A stretch of 47,931 nucleotides of DNA from assembly GCA_016879935.1 (NCBI GenBank), contig JAACJQ010000149.1:1-47931 (forward strand). Direction: 5' to 3'. Shown piece by piece: positions 1-8,736 of the stretch. This DNA comes from Archangiaceae bacterium (GTDB taxonomy: Bacteria; Myxococcota; Myxococcia; Myxococcales; Myxococcaceae). Numbering within the stretch: position 1 is the first letter of the stretch; every line of letters starts with the position of its first letter. The translations under genes and the position numbers were made by a program. The notes under the pieces were generated by a model that made no database searches, was not told the DNA's origin, and worked only from the letters and a program-made list of their open reading frames with translations.

Positions 1-1
1 G

Positions 2-973
2 AACGACGCGCCCGCGGGAGAGATCACCAATGTCGGCGCCGACGTGCGCGGGCTCGCGGTCTCGGAAGATGGCCGCCTGCTCTATGCAGACGCGCAGCTC
101 AGCCGCGAGGTCGTCATCTACGACGTGTCGAGCATGGGCGCGCTGCCGACAGACCCGATCGCGCGGGTGCGCACGGTGACGAACGAGCCGCTCCCGCCGC
201 AGCTGCTGCTCGGCAAGAAGCTGTTCAACGACGCGTCCGATCCACGAATGAGCCGCGAGGGCTACATCGCGTGTTCGCACTGCCACCCCGACGGCGACGA
301 AGACGGCATCGTGTGGGACTTCACCGATCGCGGCGAGGGCCTGCGCAACACGCTCTCGCTGCTCGGCCGCCGCGGTACGGGTGACGGGCCGATTCACTGG
401 TCGGGCAACTTCGACGAGGTGCAGGACTTCGAGGGAGACATTCGCAACGCGTTCGGTGGCACTGGCCTGTTGAGCGCGGCCGACTGGGCGGCGAGCAGCG
501 CGTCGATGGGCCCTGCGAAGGCCGGGCGATCGGCCGACCTCGATGCGGTCGCCGCGTACGTCACGAGCTTGAGCGATCCTCCCCCCAGCCCCTGGCTCGC
601 GAGCGATGGCGGAATCTCGAGTTCGGCCGCGCGTGGCCGAGCCGTGTTCGAACGCTCCGACGTGCAGTGCGCGACGTGTCACGCCGGAGCGCGGCTGACT
701 GACAGTCAGTTCATCGACGCAGGCGTTCCCCTGCTCCACGACGTAGGCACGCTGACGCCAGCGTCAGGGAAGCGGCTCAACGGCACGCTCACCGGCCTCG
801 ACACGCCGTCGCTCGTGGGCTTCTGGCGCAACCCGCCGTTCCTGCACGACGGCTCCGCGCGGACGATCGCAGACGTACTCGGCGCGAAGAACGCGAGCGA
901 TCGACACGGCCGCACCTCGATTCTGACGGCGCAGGAGCTCGCCGATCTCGAGGACTATCTGCGTTCGCTGTGA
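2..973 (+). CDS. beta-propeller / di-heme cytochrome c peroxidase-like protein, 5' end outside window
   Basis: The reading frame is open at the left edge, so this is the C-terminal 323 residues of a longer protein ending in TGA. The first visible residues (RGLAVSEDGRLLYA, then VVIYDVSS) look like the last blade of a YVTN-type beta-propeller. Two heme c motifs follow, CSHCH encoded at 272-286 and CATCH at 668-682, about 130 residues apart as in the MauG/cytochrome c peroxidase family. It is probably a periplasmic or surface di-heme electron-transfer protein. Peroxidase activity is inferred from the family only. No partner gene is visible, and the next gene is convergent. Confidence 0.8.
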   Translation, partial: NDAPAGEITNVGADVRGLAVSEDGRLLYADAQLSREVVIYDVSSMGALPTDPIARVRTVTNEPLPPQLLLGKKLFNDASDPRMSREGYIACSHCHPDGDEDGIVWDFTDRGEGLRNTLSLLGRRGTGDGPIHWSGNFDEVQDFEGDIRNAFGGTGLLSAADWAASSASMGPAKAGRSADLDAVAAYVTSLSDPPPSPWLASDGGISSSAARGRAVFERSDVQCATCHAGARLTDSQFIDAGVPLLHDVGTLTPASGKRLNGTLTGLDTPSLVGFWRNPPFLHDGSARTIADVLGAKNASDRHGRTSILTAQELADLEDYLRSL

Positions 974-1064
974 GCGACAGTGCTCCCGATGTGACGCATT
1001 GGGCTTCTGTGGTGGTCGTTCCGCGCGCGGTCTCAGAGGCCGCTGACGCGACCAGCGCACGGAG

Positions 1065-2735
1065 TCACGGAACGACGTACTGGAGCTTCGGCGCGAGCGC
1101 CGTGTCGGCCGCGACGCACACCGGAATGCCCTCGAGCGCACCACACTTCGCGCCATGGAACTCGGCCACGTAGTTCGGGTCCACGACGTAGATGGTGTCC
1201 TTCTCGACGGGCCCGCTGAAGTGCGCGTTGCACAGCGACGGCACCGCAGCAGGAACTCGGCCCACGAGCCCGGAGTTGATCGACAGCCCTTCACGCACCG
1301 CGACCTGTGACAGCCGCGCGATCAACGCCTCGTTGTAGCCACACACCCACTGCACCTGAATCGGCACCACGCGCAGGTGGCGGTACTTGCCTTCGAGGCC
1401 GGTCCACTCCGCGCCGAGCGGAGGCGGCAGCTGCGGAACGTCGAACACGTGCGGGCGCGCGGGCAGCTCCACGAGTTGAACGACGCAGGCCACCAGCAGC
1501 GGAGCACCCCACAGCGCGCGCTTCTTCGCCGCTACCGCCACCGACGCCACCGCGCCGATGCCGATGAGGTAGTGAATCGCCCACACGAAGCGCCCCGACG
1601 CGCGGAACATCGACGGCAGCGGCTCGAGCAACTTGAAGAACCGCCACGCCTCGAACAGCACCTGGCCCGAGAAAGTGACGCGCGCCGACGCCGCGTAGAT
1701 GGCCTCGCCGATCACGATCGCCAGCAGCGGAATTAACAGCACCAGCAGCCGCGCCGTCGCCTTCAGCCGCGTCGCCATCACGCCGAGCGCCGTCACCACC
1801 AGCATCAACGTGCCGAGGCCGAGGTAGCCGAAGCCCTCGCCCTGGCGTGACTGCACCGGAAAGCCGGGAATCCACCGAGAGAGCTGGTGCGAGTTGAACA
1901 GCGTGCCGAGGTCGGCCGAGAAGTCACCGAAGCCATCGGCCGTGCGGTTGACGGGCTCGACCATGATGGCGCCGACCAACCACAGCATCAGGGCCGCGCC
2001 ACCGACGAGCAGACCCGCCGACTGGCCGATCACCTTCCACTCCACCTGCCGCCGCCACCGCGCGATGACGAGGTTCGACGCCGCGAGCGGAATCGTCATG
2101 GCCGCGAGGTAGCCTTCGACGCCGACCGCGAACGCCGCCGCGCCCGCCGCGAAGAACGTGAGCCGCACCGGATCTTTCGCGTCGGTCACCAGCAGCACGC
2201 CGATCACCAACTGCAGCATCACCAGCCACTGCGCCGTCAGCGCCACGTGACCGAAGCGCGCGATGAGCATCGGCTCGGCCATGAGAATGAGGGCTCCGGC
2301 GAGGCGCAGCACGAGCGGCACCTCGAGCCGGCGCAGCAGCCACCAACCGACGATGGCGAGGCCCGCGTACGACGACGCCATGAAGGGGCCGTAGAGCTGG
2401 AAGTCGCTCTTCACGAAGAGCGCGACGACCCGCCCCAGCTCGCACAGCCAGAAGATGCTGTTCGTGTAGAAGACGCTCGAGCCCCACGGCGCGAGCAGAT
2501 CGGGCGTCAGCCCCGGCGGCAGCGTGATGGGCCCTCGAATGTGAAACAGCCAGCCGTGGTACGTCGCCGCCCAGTCACCGTTCAACATCCACTCGGTGTG
2601 AAACGGGTTCAGCAACCGCCACTGCGTGTTCAGGCCGAACCAGACGATGGCCGCCACGACGAGGAACACGACCTCGGCGATCGTCTGGCGACGTGAGGGC
2701 GAAGGCGGCGGTGGCGCGGGAACGGGCTCGGTCAC
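1065..2735 (-). CDS. polytopic membrane protein, DUF6311-like
   Basis: A 556-residue integral membrane protein with a short Pro-rich cytoplasmic N-terminus, about ten hydrophobic segments starting near residue 21, and a soluble C-terminal domain of roughly 120 residues. The layout and the FRASGRFVW motif near residue 380 recall DUF6311 and more broadly GT-C membrane glycosyltransferases; the YfhO-like neighbour at 4175 has a comparable VPSRF motif. It starts with GTG 7 bases after the stop of the GT87-like gene, so the two are probably co-transcribed. A role in transferring sugars from a lipid carrier during surface-glycan synthesis is inferred. No catalytic residue can be assigned with confidence. 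Confidence 0.75.
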   Translation of the reverse strand: MTEPVPAPPPPSPSRRQTIAEVVFLVVAAIVWFGLNTQWRLLNPFHTEWMLNGDWAATYHGWLFHIRGPITLPPGLTPDLLAPWGSSVFYTNSIFWLCELGRVVALFVKSDFQLYGPFMASSYAGLAIVGWWLLRRLEVPLVLRLAGALILMAEPMLIARFGHVALTAQWLVMLQLVIGVLLVTDAKDPVRLTFFAAGAAAFAVGVEGYLAAMTIPLAASNLVIARWRRQVEWKVIGQSAGLLVGGAALMLWLVGAIMVEPVNRTADGFGDFSADLGTLFNSHQLSRWIPGFPVQSRQGEGFGYLGLGTLMLVVTALGVMATRLKATARLLVLLIPLLAIVIGEAIYAASARVTFSGQVLFEAWRFFKLLEPLPSMFRASGRFVWAIHYLIGIGAVASVAVAAKKRALWGAPLLVACVVQLVELPARPHVFDVPQLPPPLGAEWTGLEGKYRHLRVVPIQVQWVCGYNEALIARLSQVAVREGLSINSGLVGRVPAAVPSLCNAHFSGPVEKDTIYVVDPNYVAEFHGAKCGALEGIPVCVAADTALAPKLQYVVP

Positions 2736-2742
2736 GTGAGGC

Positions 2743-4176
2743 TCACTTCACGACGGCAGGCACGGCAGCCGGTGGAGGATCTTTCAGCGTCGGCAACAGC
2801 GCAGCGACGAGGAAGAAGAACGCGACGAAGTGGTAGTAGTTGCAGAACGCCTGTCGCGCGAACTCGAACATCCACCCATACGCCAGGCCGATGAAGAGAA
2901 TCGCGCTGCGCAGCGTGGGAGCCTTCCGGCGCCAGAGCACCACCAGCAACGCGAGCACGACGGCCGGGCCGATCCACCCGATCTTCGCGTAGTGCTCCTG
3001 CATGCCCTCGGGCGTTCCGAAGTCGAGCGAGTGCGCGATGAGCGCGGCGAGCGACAACGAATCAGGGCGCGGCTTCGCGTCGGCCCACGAGCTCAAGGTG
3101 AACTTCGTGAAGCGCGCCGGGTCAGACAGCATGAACGGCACGATCAGCGCGAGCCCGAAGCCCGCCGCAGCGCCGAAGAAACGGAGCGCCGCCTGCTTGC
3201 CGCCCGAGCGCCACACCCAGATGAGCAACAGCCCACCCGCGATGACGGCGTACTGCTTCGTCGCGACGGCTGCTCCGACCGCGAGCCCGGCCTGCCACCA
3301 CCAGCGCCTCGCGAGGAACCAGAACGACAACGCGAGCGCTGCGCTCAGCAACGTGTCGATCCACGACTGCTCGAGCACGAAGAGCGAGATCGGGCACGCG
3401 AGCCAGGCGGCGGCAGCGAGCAGCGGGCGCTCCCACTCTTTCCAGTACACGCGGCCGAGACCGACGAGCGCAGCGGTGATGATGACGTCGGCGCCGACGA
3501 GTGAGGCCCGCACGTCCATCGCGCCCTTGCCGAACCAGGCGAACAGCGACGACCAGAGCAGCCACATCGGCAGGTACGGAAAGCTGGGGATGTAGTCGTA
3601 CCGGCCGCCGTAGATGTCGACGTAGTTCTCCATGTACGGGTTCTTCCCGTCGAAGAAGTACTTCACGGCCTGCACGCTCGAGGTCCACACGTCGATGAAG
3701 GGCTGCGGCGAGGCCCACAAGACGTGGCGTCGCGTGACGAGCAGCAGCAGCACCACGGCGCCCGTCAGCACCAACAGCACGCGCGTTCGCCACGGCTTGC
3801 CGAACAGCAGCGCGAGCGGCATCAACGAGGCGAGCGCGAGCGCGGCGATGATCGAGTTCACCAGCGACTTCGTCTCGGGTACCTGCTGCGCGTAGATGAG
3901 CTGCGAGTTCGACCCGAGCAGGAACGTGCCGACGATGACCGCGGCGATCCACATCAGCGTGGGCGGCGCACCGTTGAGCACGCTCTTCGGCCGCTTCAGC
4001 TCGATGGCGGTGAGGCTCACCAGCACACCCGTGAGGCCGATGACGAAGCTCGGGCCGTAGTGACCATGCGAGAACGTCAACACGATCGACACGCCGAGGA
4101 AGGCGAGCAGAGGCACGGGCGGGGTGTACCTCAGCGCCGAGGGGAGTCGACGCGAAAACCGTTCACTCCGCGCCAT
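2743..4176 (-). CDS. GT87-like membrane glycosyltransferase
   Basis: A 477-residue protein with about ten transmembrane segments. DGKNPYMENY followed by PSFPYLPMW is typical of DUF2029/GT87 polyprenyl-phosphate-mannose-dependent transferases, as is the later WLACPISLFVLEQSWID region. It is first in a two-gene minus-strand unit with the DUF6311-like gene. The start is uncertain: ATG at 4176 (MARSERF) is used here, ATG at 4200 is an alternative, and neither has a good ribosome binding site. The 4176 ATG shares a CCATGG palindrome with a possible start of the opposite-strand gene, leaving no promoter space between them. The sugar and acceptor are unknown. Confidence 0.75.
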   Translation of the reverse strand: MARSERFSRRLPSALRYTPPVPLLAFLGVSIVLTFSHGHYGPSFVIGLTGVLVSLTAIELKRPKSVLNGAPPTLMWIAAVIVGTFLLGSNSQLIYAQQVPETKSLVNSIIAALALASLMPLALLFGKPWRTRVLLVLTGAVVLLLLVTRRHVLWASPQPFIDVWTSSVQAVKYFFDGKNPYMENYVDIYGGRYDYIPSFPYLPMWLLWSSLFAWFGKGAMDVRASLVGADVIITAALVGLGRVYWKEWERPLLAAAAWLACPISLFVLEQSWIDTLLSAALALSFWFLARRWWWQAGLAVGAAVATKQYAVIAGGLLLIWVWRSGGKQAALRFFGAAAGFGLALIVPFMLSDPARFTKFTLSSWADAKPRPDSLSLAALIAHSLDFGTPEGMQEHYAKIGWIGPAVVLALLVVLWRRKAPTLRSAILFIGLAYGWMFEFARQAFCNYYHFVAFFFLVAALLPTLKDPPPAAVPAVVK

Positions 4177-5944
4177 GGGTCTGACAGACACGCGCGTCAT
4201 GCCGAAGCGGTGGGAGCAGATCGAGCGCTGGCTCGCGTGGGTGCTGCCCGCGATGGTGCTCGGCTTTCACTGCCTGCCGCTGTGGCGTGAGACGACCTCG
4301 TGGGGCGGCACCCGTGACTGGGGCTACTTCTTCTTTCTGAGCGAGGTCGAGCGGAAGACCATTCTCGAGTTCGGCCAGTTCCCGTTGTGGAACCCGTACT
4401 ACTTCGGCGGCGCCGTTCACCTCGCGAACCCGCAGACGTTTTTCCTCTCGGCGACGTTCCCCTTCATTCTGCTCTTCGGCACGCCCATCGGCATTCGGCT
4501 CACCATCACCGCGGCGATTCTGCTCGCGTTCGACGGCGTGCGACGCACCTGCCGGGTGCTCGGCTTCTCACCGCTCGCCTCGTCACTCGCGGGCACGGGC
4601 TACGCGGTCTGCGGCGCGATGGCCCAGCACCTCGGCGGCGGTCACGTCGGCTGGCTCGGCTTCGGCGTCTTTCCGTACGTGCTGTGGTGCTTTCACCGCG
4701 TGCTCGAGGGCTCGAAGCGGCACCTCTTGTACGGCGCGCTCTTTCTCGCGTGGATTCTGGGGCACTTCGGCGTCTACCCGTTCCCCTACGCGGTGCTGGG
4801 CTTCGGCTTCTACGCGCTGGCCTGGGCCCTCGTGGAGCGCAAGACGCCGGGCACGTGGAAGAAGTTCTTCACCATTCCACCCATCATGGGCGTGCTCGCG
4901 GTGTGCGTGATGCTGGTGCGCATGGTGCCGCTGCTCGACTTCGTGCGCGGGCACCCGCGGCGCGTGAGTGACTCCGACTTCCTGCACTTCAGCGAGCTGT
5001 GGGAGATCTACGTCGCGCCGCACACCGAGCGGCAGTTCGGCACGCACGGCTGGGTGTGGCCCGAGTACGGCAACTACTTCGGGCCGCTCGGCTTCGGCCT
5101 CGTCGTGCTCAGCATCGTCGTGGCGCTCGCGTGGAAGACGCGCCGCCCGATTCTGCCGGCGCTGCTCGCGCTGCCGCTCTTCATCGCGTTTCAGATGGGC
5201 AACCACCAGTTCGGTCCGTGGTCGGCGCTGCGCAAGCTGCCCATCATCGAGAATCTGCGGGTGCCTTCACGCTTCACGATTCTCGTCGGCGTCTTCGCCT
5301 GCATCATCGTCGGCTACGGCCTGCACACGTTGTTCGAGTGGCTCAAGACGAAGCCGGCGCCGATCGCCATCGCTGGCGTCGCGCTGCTCACGGCGGCGGG
5401 GCTCGGCTGGGGCTTCGACGCGGCGACGTTCAACCGCCAGCAGTGGAACCAGACCTTCGGCACGCCTCCTCCCGACTGGCTGCCGAAGTCACCCGACTTC
5501 GTGCAGGACATGGGCGACCCGAACCGCATGTACGCGTACCCGCGCGCGAACCGCGGCTCGTTGATGGGCTTCGAAGAGTCTCCGCTCGACGTCTCGCAGG
5601 TGCTGGCCATCGGCCGCCCCGAGGAGTTCCTCATCGAGCCCGGCGCCGGCACCGTCACCCGCCTCAAGTGGACGCCGAACGAAGTCACCGTGAAGGCCGT
5701 GCTGAACAAGCCGTCGCGCGTGCTGGTGAACCAGAACTACAGCACCGACTGGAAGGTCTCGGGCGGCACGCTGGTGAATCAGCAGGGCCTGCTCGGCGCC
5801 GACGTGCAGGCCGGCGAAACGGTCGTGACGTTCACCTACAGCCCGACGACCTTCTGGGTAGGCCTGCTCGGTACGCTGGTGACGCTCGGTGTGATGGTCT
5901 TTCTCTTCAGGCGGTGGAAGCCGACACCGCCTGCGCTGGCCTGA
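4175..5944 (+). CDS. YfhO-family membrane protein
   Basis: A large integral membrane protein (589 residues from this start) of the YfhO type. WNPYYFGGAVHLANPQTF follows the first transmembrane segment, NLRVPSRFT precedes a late transmembrane segment, and a beta-rich lumenal domain (VLVNQNYSTDWKV) comes just before the last helix. YfhO-family proteins are implicated in glycosylation of cell-surface polymers, so it fits the surrounding glycan genes. Starts at 4124 (GTG), 4175 (ATG) and 4199 (ATG, MPKRWEQIERW) are all possible and none has a convincing Shine-Dalgarno. A methyltransferase gene follows 13 bases after the stop. Confidence 0.8.
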   Translation: MGLTDTRVMPKRWEQIERWLAWVLPAMVLGFHCLPLWRETTSWGGTRDWGYFFFLSEVERKTILEFGQFPLWNPYYFGGAVHLANPQTFFLSATFPFILLFGTPIGIRLTITAAILLAFDGVRRTCRVLGFSPLASSLAGTGYAVCGAMAQHLGGGHVGWLGFGVFPYVLWCFHRVLEGSKRHLLYGALFLAWILGHFGVYPFPYAVLGFGFYALAWALVERKTPGTWKKFFTIPPIMGVLAVCVMLVRMVPLLDFVRGHPRRVSDSDFLHFSELWEIYVAPHTERQFGTHGWVWPEYGNYFGPLGFGLVVLSIVVALAWKTRRPILPALLALPLFIAFQMGNHQFGPWSALRKLPIIENLRVPSRFTILVGVFACIIVGYGLHTLFEWLKTKPAPIAIAGVALLTAAGLGWGFDAATFNRQQWNQTFGTPPPDWLPKSPDFVQDMGDPNRMYAYPRANRGSLMGFEESPLDVSQVLAIGRPEEFLIEPGAGTVTRLKWTPNEVTVKAVLNKPSRVLVNQNYSTDWKVSGGTLVNQQGLLGADVQAGETVVTFTYSPTTFWVGLLGTLVTLGVMVFLFRRWKPTPPALA

Positions 5945-5957
5945 CACAGGAACGACG

Positions 5958-6698
5958 ATGGACACGAAGCTCTACGACGCACACGCGCGGCTCGACGACG
6001 AACACTGGTGGTTCCTGGGCCGGCGGTCGATCGTTCGCGACACGCTCAAGCGCCACCTGCACCCGCTCGTCGGCACGCGCCGCATTCTCGACGCGGGCTG
6101 CGGCACTGGCGGCAACCTCGCCATGCTGAAGGAGTTCGGCGACGTCACCGGCATCGAGCTCGAGCACGTGGCCGTCGAGGCGGCGCGCAAGCGCACGGGC
6201 GGTTCGGTGCGCATTCTCGAGGGCGGCATTCCCGACGGCCTGCCGAGGGGCGAGTCGTTCGACGTCATCACCATGTTCGACGTGCTCGAGCACCTCGACG
6301 ACCCCGTCGGAGCAGTGAACGCACTGCGTGAGCTGCTCACGCCGACGGGCCAGCTCGTCATCACCGTGCCCGCGTTCCAGTTTCTGTGGAGCAAGCACGA
6401 CGATCTGAACCACCACAAACGCCGCTACGACTTCACCGAGCTCACGAAGCACCTCGAGCAGGGCGGCATGAAGGTGGGCTTTCACAGCTACTTCAACTCG
6501 CTCTTGTTCGGGCCGGTGGCTGCGGTGCGTCTGTTCCGCAAGGTGGTGCCGGGCTCTGAAGCCGACAGCGACTACGGCTCAGGCGGCGGAATCGCGAACT
6601 GGGCGCTGACGAAGTTGTTCTCGGCTGAGCGGCACGTCGCGTCGCGGCTGCCGGTGCCCTTCGGGGTGTCGGTGCTGGCCATCTCGACGCGCGCCTGA
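5958..6698 (+). CDS. class I SAM-dependent methyltransferase
   Basis: A 246-residue methyltransferase. Motif I is ILDAGCGTGGNL near residue 40, motif II ends in the acidic GIELE, and FDVITMFDVLEHLDDP is the Ubie/Methyltransf_11 post-motif. HHKRRYDFTELTKHL, common in glycan-cluster methyltransferases of this type, follows. The ATG is preceded by AGGAACG. It lies 13 bases downstream of the YfhO-like gene and is probably co-transcribed, which suggests methylation of a sugar or a lipid-linked intermediate. Its stop is 3 bases from the stop of the convergent membrane-protein gene. The substrate cannot be read from the sequence. Confidence 0.85.
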   Translation: MDTKLYDAHARLDDEHWWFLGRRSIVRDTLKRHLHPLVGTRRILDAGCGTGGNLAMLKEFGDVTGIELEHVAVEAARKRTGGSVRILEGGIPDGLPRGESFDVITMFDVLEHLDDPVGAVNALRELLTPTGQLVITVPAFQFLWSKHDDLNHHKRRYDFTELTKHLEQGGMKVGFHSYFNSLLFGPVAAVRLFRKVVPGSEADSDYGSGGGIANWALTKLFSAERHVASRLPVPFGVSVLAISTRA

Positions 6699-6701
6699 GC
6701 G

Positions 6702-8615
6702 TCAGGGCTTCGGCCACTCGAACAGCCACATCTGACCGCCAGCGATCATGCCGGCTCGCCGCGCTCCGGCCTGCTCGAGCATCTGATCGGGCCCGCCCGG
6801 AGCCACGATGCTCCAGCGCGCGCCCTTCTCTTTCGTGCGCTGTGCGAGCGTCGCGAGATCGGGCCGTGACTTCACGAACACGATCTTCGTGCGCAGGTCG
6901 GCGCTGAAGAGCTCTCCGGGGAACGCGACCGACTCGTCCCACGTCACCACGTCGCCCGCCTGGAAGTTCTGCTCACGGAAGATGGCCTCGGCCTCGGGCC
7001 AGTTCCACGAGACGACCTGCTTCGTGCTCCGCTGCAGCGACGTCCACGACGGGGCGTCTTTCATCATCGCGGGCCAGCCGTACGCGGGGTTCTTCGCCAG
7101 CTCCGACTCGCAGAGGAACAACGAGTAGCCGAAGAACGCGAGCGTGACGCCCGAGAGCGCCAGCTTCGCAGCGCGCCACGGAGCGAGTGACCAGACGAGG
7201 CCGATGGCAGCGACGCCGGCGATCGACGTGCCCATCGAGTAGCGCGGCCAGAACGCCGACGGCACGCCCACCGACGCAATCACGAGGAACCACAGCGCGA
7301 GCGGCTGCCACCGCCGCTCTTTGTTGACGAGCGCGATCAGCCCGAGCACCAGACACGGAATCGCCACACACGTGAACGCGATGCCCAGATAGCCGTCGCG
7401 CACGTCGGGGAAATAGACGGCCTTGTCCCAGTACCGCAGCTGATCGACGAAGCGCTCGAGCTCGCCGGGAATGCCGAAGAACGCCGCGCGTCCACCGGGA
7501 GGCCCGCCGTACTGGCTCGACGCGTCGTTCTCTCCGGGCAGTGCTCCGAAGATCGGCACCGTCATCTTGAACGGCCACGCCGGGTTGCCCATCACCAGCG
7601 CGTTCTGCAGGTACTTGTGGCCACCGAGCAGCAGCAGCAACGCGGCGGACCCAACCTGATCGAGAAAGAGCGCTCCACGGGTGGTCGAGCCCTTCAGCTC
7701 CCAGAGCGCGCGGCCGACGAGAACGGGCGCGTACAGCGCGAGGTGGAACGAGCCCGTGTGTTTGGTACCGAGGTACAGACCGAACGCCATCGCCGACGCC
7801 CAGCGATCGCGCTTCTCGAGCGAGAACGCCGAAAGATACGCACCGGTTCCGAGCAACGCGGCGCACGCCACGTCGACGTGCACCGACGGCAGCTGCAGGA
7901 ACACGGGTGAGAAACACAGCCACGCCGCGCCGAGCCCGGTCGCGAGCGAACGAGAGGCACCGAACCGGCGCGCCCATGCTGCCGAGACCAGCATGCCGAT
8001 GAGGCCGAAGGGCAGCTGCGGCGCATCGTCGAGCGCGGTGTTGCCGAGAAAGAACCCGTTCCAGGCGGCGAGCAGGTGCACGTTTCGCGGGTAGCCGCGC
8101 GCCTGGTGAAAGCCCGTGTCCATGAAGGCGAGCGAGCCGTCCTGCACGATCGTGTTCGTGATCGTGGTGTGGAACATCAAGACGTCCCAGCCCCAGGAGC
8201 GGAAGAACAGCACCATGAACACGCACCAGCCGAGGATCAGCAGGGCTGGGATGATCAGGAGCACCGTCGGCTCCTTGTGCTCGAGCGCGTCGGCCCACAG
8301 CCGCTTCGGTACCCGCAGGTCTTCCCGCAGCTGCCCCAGCACTTCGCGCGGCCCCGTGCCCTTCACCGACAACCACTTCAAGACGCCGATGGAGCCGATG
8401 AGCGAGATGAGGAACAGGCTCACCGGGCCGATCGGCCGCAGCTGATCGGCCAGCAGGAAGGTGACGACGATCAACGAGACGAAGCTCATGATCGCGACGA
8501 GCAGGCGATCGAACACGCCGCGGTCGCGGAAGAACCGCACCGAGATGCCGTAGCCCGCCACCGCCGGCACCAGCGTCGCCACCAGCAACCAGAGGGCCCG
8601 GAGCACGTCGATCAT
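6702..8615 (-). CDS. large polytopic membrane protein, GT-C glycosyltransferase-like
   Basis: A 637-residue protein starting MIDVLRALWLLVAT, with about twelve hydrophobic segments and a C-terminal soluble tail containing VVTWDESVAFPGELF. The first extracytoplasmic loop has WGWDVLMFHTTITN, resembling the acidic loop of GT39/GT83-type GT-C enzymes, but no family can be named with certainty. The ATG at 8615 is chosen because the hydrophobic N-terminus starts there and the upstream in-frame sequence is not protein-like. It diverges from the methyltransferase at 8737 across a 121-bp gap. A role in sugar transfer or polymerisation at the membrane is inferred from topology and context. Confidence 0.65.
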   Translation of the reverse strand: MIDVLRALWLLVATLVPAVAGYGISVRFFRDRGVFDRLLVAIMSFVSLIVVTFLLADQLRPIGPVSLFLISLIGSIGVLKWLSVKGTGPREVLGQLREDLRVPKRLWADALEHKEPTVLLIIPALLILGWCVFMVLFFRSWGWDVLMFHTTITNTIVQDGSLAFMDTGFHQARGYPRNVHLLAAWNGFFLGNTALDDAPQLPFGLIGMLVSAAWARRFGASRSLATGLGAAWLCFSPVFLQLPSVHVDVACAALLGTGAYLSAFSLEKRDRWASAMAFGLYLGTKHTGSFHLALYAPVLVGRALWELKGSTTRGALFLDQVGSAALLLLLGGHKYLQNALVMGNPAWPFKMTVPIFGALPGENDASSQYGGPPGGRAAFFGIPGELERFVDQLRYWDKAVYFPDVRDGYLGIAFTCVAIPCLVLGLIALVNKERRWQPLALWFLVIASVGVPSAFWPRYSMGTSIAGVAAIGLVWSLAPWRAAKLALSGVTLAFFGYSLFLCESELAKNPAYGWPAMMKDAPSWTSLQRSTKQVVSWNWPEAEAIFREQNFQAGDVVTWDESVAFPGELFSADLRTKIVFVKSRPDLATLAQRTKEKGARWSIVAPGGPDQMLEQAGARRAGMIAGGQMWLFEWPKP

Positions 8616-8668
8616 GAGCGCGGGCACCGTACACAATGCGCTCCACCGGGGCCCGCTGAAACCATCAC

Positions 8669-8683
8669 CCTTCCCTTGGAAGG
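8669..8683. promoter_or_regulatory. inverted repeat in divergent intergenic region
   Basis: CCTTCC-CTT-GGAAGG is a perfect 6-bp-arm palindrome midway between the divergent starts at 8615 and 8737. It could be a regulator site shared by both genes. No clear -35/-10 pair accompanies it and a chance occurrence is possible. Confidence 0.3.
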
Positions 8684-8736
8684 CCGAGGGCAACCGGGTA
8701 CATGGCGCGCACTTTCCAAAGCTGGAGTCGAACACC

